A stretch of 7,044 bases of DNA. Source: Chloroflexota bacterium (lineage in GTDB: Bacteria > Chloroflexota > Limnocylindria > Limnocylindrales > CSP1-4). Shown here piece after piece: positions 6,269 to 7,044 of this stretch; the first letter of the stretch is position 1, and each line of letters begins with the position of its first letter. Below the pieces are notes generated by a model that was given only the letters and a program-made list of their open reading frames with translations, ran no database searches and was not told the DNA's origin. The stretch spans positions 1 through 7,044 of the forward strand of contig JACCYW010000127.1 of NCBI GenBank assembly GCA_013696275.1, given 5' to 3'. The position numbers were made by a program, and so were the translations under genes.

Positions 6269-6613
6269 GTGTCCTATACCGATCGAAACGTGACGTGTCT
6301 GGACTGTGGCATCGAGTTCGTCCACTCTGCCGCTGACCAGGAGTTCTACGCACAGAAGGGCTTCAGTTCCGATCCCAAGCGCTGCTCCAGTTGTCGCGCC
6401 ACGCGCCGGGCGACGCGTGAGCTGAACGGCGGCTACGAGGTCCGCGAGATCGGCGGCCCGCGTGGATACGAGCGGGGTGACTACCGGCCCACGCGCGAGT
6501 ACTTCGCCGTCATCTGTTCCAAGTGCGGTAACGCCGCTCAAGTCCCCTTCAAGCCGCGCATGGACAAGCCGGTCTACTGCTCCGACTGCTTCCGGCAGGT
6601 CCAGACCGCCTGA
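6269..6613 (+). CDS. Double zinc-ribbon protein (zf-trcl type plus CxxC-x17-CxxC)
   Basis: This small 114-residue cytoplasmic protein has two predicted zinc sites. The first, C10-x2-C13 and C39-x2-C42 with 25 residues between pairs, contains EFYAQKGF and resembles the 'probable zinc-ribbon' family (zf-trcl). The second, C83-x2-C86 and C104-x2-C107, has exactly 17 residues between pairs, including VPFKPRMDKPVYC, and matches the CxxC-x17-CxxC motif. The linker (43-80) is rich in Arg, Gly and Tyr, as in many nucleic-acid-binding tails. The family role is not established; RNA or DNA binding is inference. The GTG start is chosen because GGGGAGG precedes it and homology begins there. It is divergent from the repair operon and shares its control region. 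The next gene lies 65 bp downstream on the same strand with no terminator seen between, so the two may be co-transcribed. Confidence 0.85.
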   Translation: MSYTDRNVTCLDCGIEFVHSAADQEFYAQKGFSSDPKRCSSCRATRRATRELNGGYEVREIGGPRGYERGDYRPTREYFAVICSKCGNAAQVPFKPRMDKPVYCSDCFRQVQTA

Positions 6614-6678
6614 GCAGGTAACGTCGACGGCCCGCGTCCTGTAGCCCTGCCCACCTCGGCGGATCGAAGGGAGATCTG
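6614..6678 (+). other. Gap holding RBS of the last gene
   Basis: A 65-bp spacer. AGGGAG (6668-6673) lies 5 nt before the ATG at 6679. A CGTCGACG palindrome occurs near 6622, but no stem followed by a T-run is present, so I call no terminator. Confidence 0.5.
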
Positions 6679-7044
6679 ATGCCCAAGCCCAAGCGCGACA
6701 AGCGGACTGGCAAGGAACGCACGGCGCCGAACGGCGGCCGACCGAGTGCCAGCGATCAGGTATCGGCCAAGAACACGATGGCCGGTCCATCGACCCCTTT
6801 CACCGTCAAGGATGCGGGCGTGTCGTCCTCACGCCCGGTCGCCAAGCCGGACGGCTCGGCATGGCACGATGCGGCCAGGGAGACGCTTCTGGCCGACAAG
6901 GTCAAGGCGACGGAAGTGCTCTCGGCGGGCATGCCCTACAACGCGAACAAGGCTGCCGAGCATGGGCGCCTCGCCGGCCGGACGCCACCTGAAGGCGTCA
7001 CGGTCGAGCCAACCTCACCGGCAGCGACTGCCAGCACGGTCAGC
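6679..7044 (+). CDS. Unrecognised basic, Ala/Pro-rich protein (partial, runs off window)
   Basis: A reading frame opens with ATG at 6679 behind AGGGAG and stays open for 122 codons to the last base, so the 3' end is missing. The product begins MPKPKRDKRTGKER, strongly basic. It continues with Ser, Ala, Gly and Pro-rich sequence that looks disordered, then a possibly helical segment at about 61-95 (SAWHDAARETLLADKVKATE, later NKAAEHGRLAG), and ends in another Pro/Thr/Ala-rich stretch. No signal peptide, membrane helix or known motif is visible, and I do not recognise the family. The basic N-terminus would suit nucleic-acid contact, which is only a guess. Third-position GC is high throughout, as expected of a real gene here. 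It may share a transcript with the zinc-ribbon gene. Confidence 0.65.
   Translation, partial: MPKPKRDKRTGKERTAPNGGRPSASDQVSAKNTMAGPSTPFTVKDAGVSSSRPVAKPDGSAWHDAARETLLADKVKATEVLSAGMPYNANKAAEHGRLAGRTPPEGVTVEPTSPAATASTVS

Noticed and set aside
5903..6790. 295-codon minus-strand frame crossing the intergenic region and zinc-ribbon gene.
   Set aside because: It is antisense to the zinc-ribbon gene, covers both promoters and has no family features.

Overview
The window is high-GC bacterial chromosomal DNA. It carries one compact four-gene operon on the minus strand, which fills about the left 85% of the window, and a divergent pair of plus-strand genes at the right end. Nothing in it looks like an insertion sequence, integrase, phage gene, rRNA, tRNA or CRISPR array. 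GC-rich codon use, GTG (and possibly CTG) starts, a double zinc-ribbon protein and a YhaO/YhaN-like nuclease pair would fit a Chloroflexota lineage. That is an inference from gene style only; no phylogenetic marker is present.

Minus-strand operon, in order of transcription (right to left): a SbcD/Mre11-like metallophosphoesterase of the YhaO type (4792-5964); a SbcC/Rad50-like ATPase of the YhaN type with a transmembrane hairpin where a zinc hook would be expected (2634-4787); an EamA/DMT-family transporter (1729-2637, longer than a caller limited to ATG/GTG/TTG starts would give); and a class I-type DNA photolyase (278-1714). The junctions are a 4-bp gap, a CTGA start/stop overlap and a 14-bp gap, so the four are very probably co-transcribed and partly translationally coupled. 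Three of the four products act on DNA. The first two should form one nuclease/ATPase complex tied to the membrane, and the photolyase repairs UV dimers. The transporter's substrate and reason for being there are unknown.

Intergenic region 5965-6268 separates the operon from the divergent genes. It has candidate promoters in both directions, an inverted repeat exactly in the spacer of the plus-strand promoter, and a structured leader (two hairpins and a 10-bp direct repeat) ahead of the metallophosphoesterase.

On the right are a 114-residue protein with two zinc ribbons (6269-6613) and, 65 bp later with a good ribosome binding site, the start of an unrecognised basic, probably disordered protein that runs off the end of the window (6679-7044). 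On the left, 1-277 has no supportable gene. It contains six imperfect tandem repeats of 17-19 bp (138-247), just beyond the photolyase stop codon.
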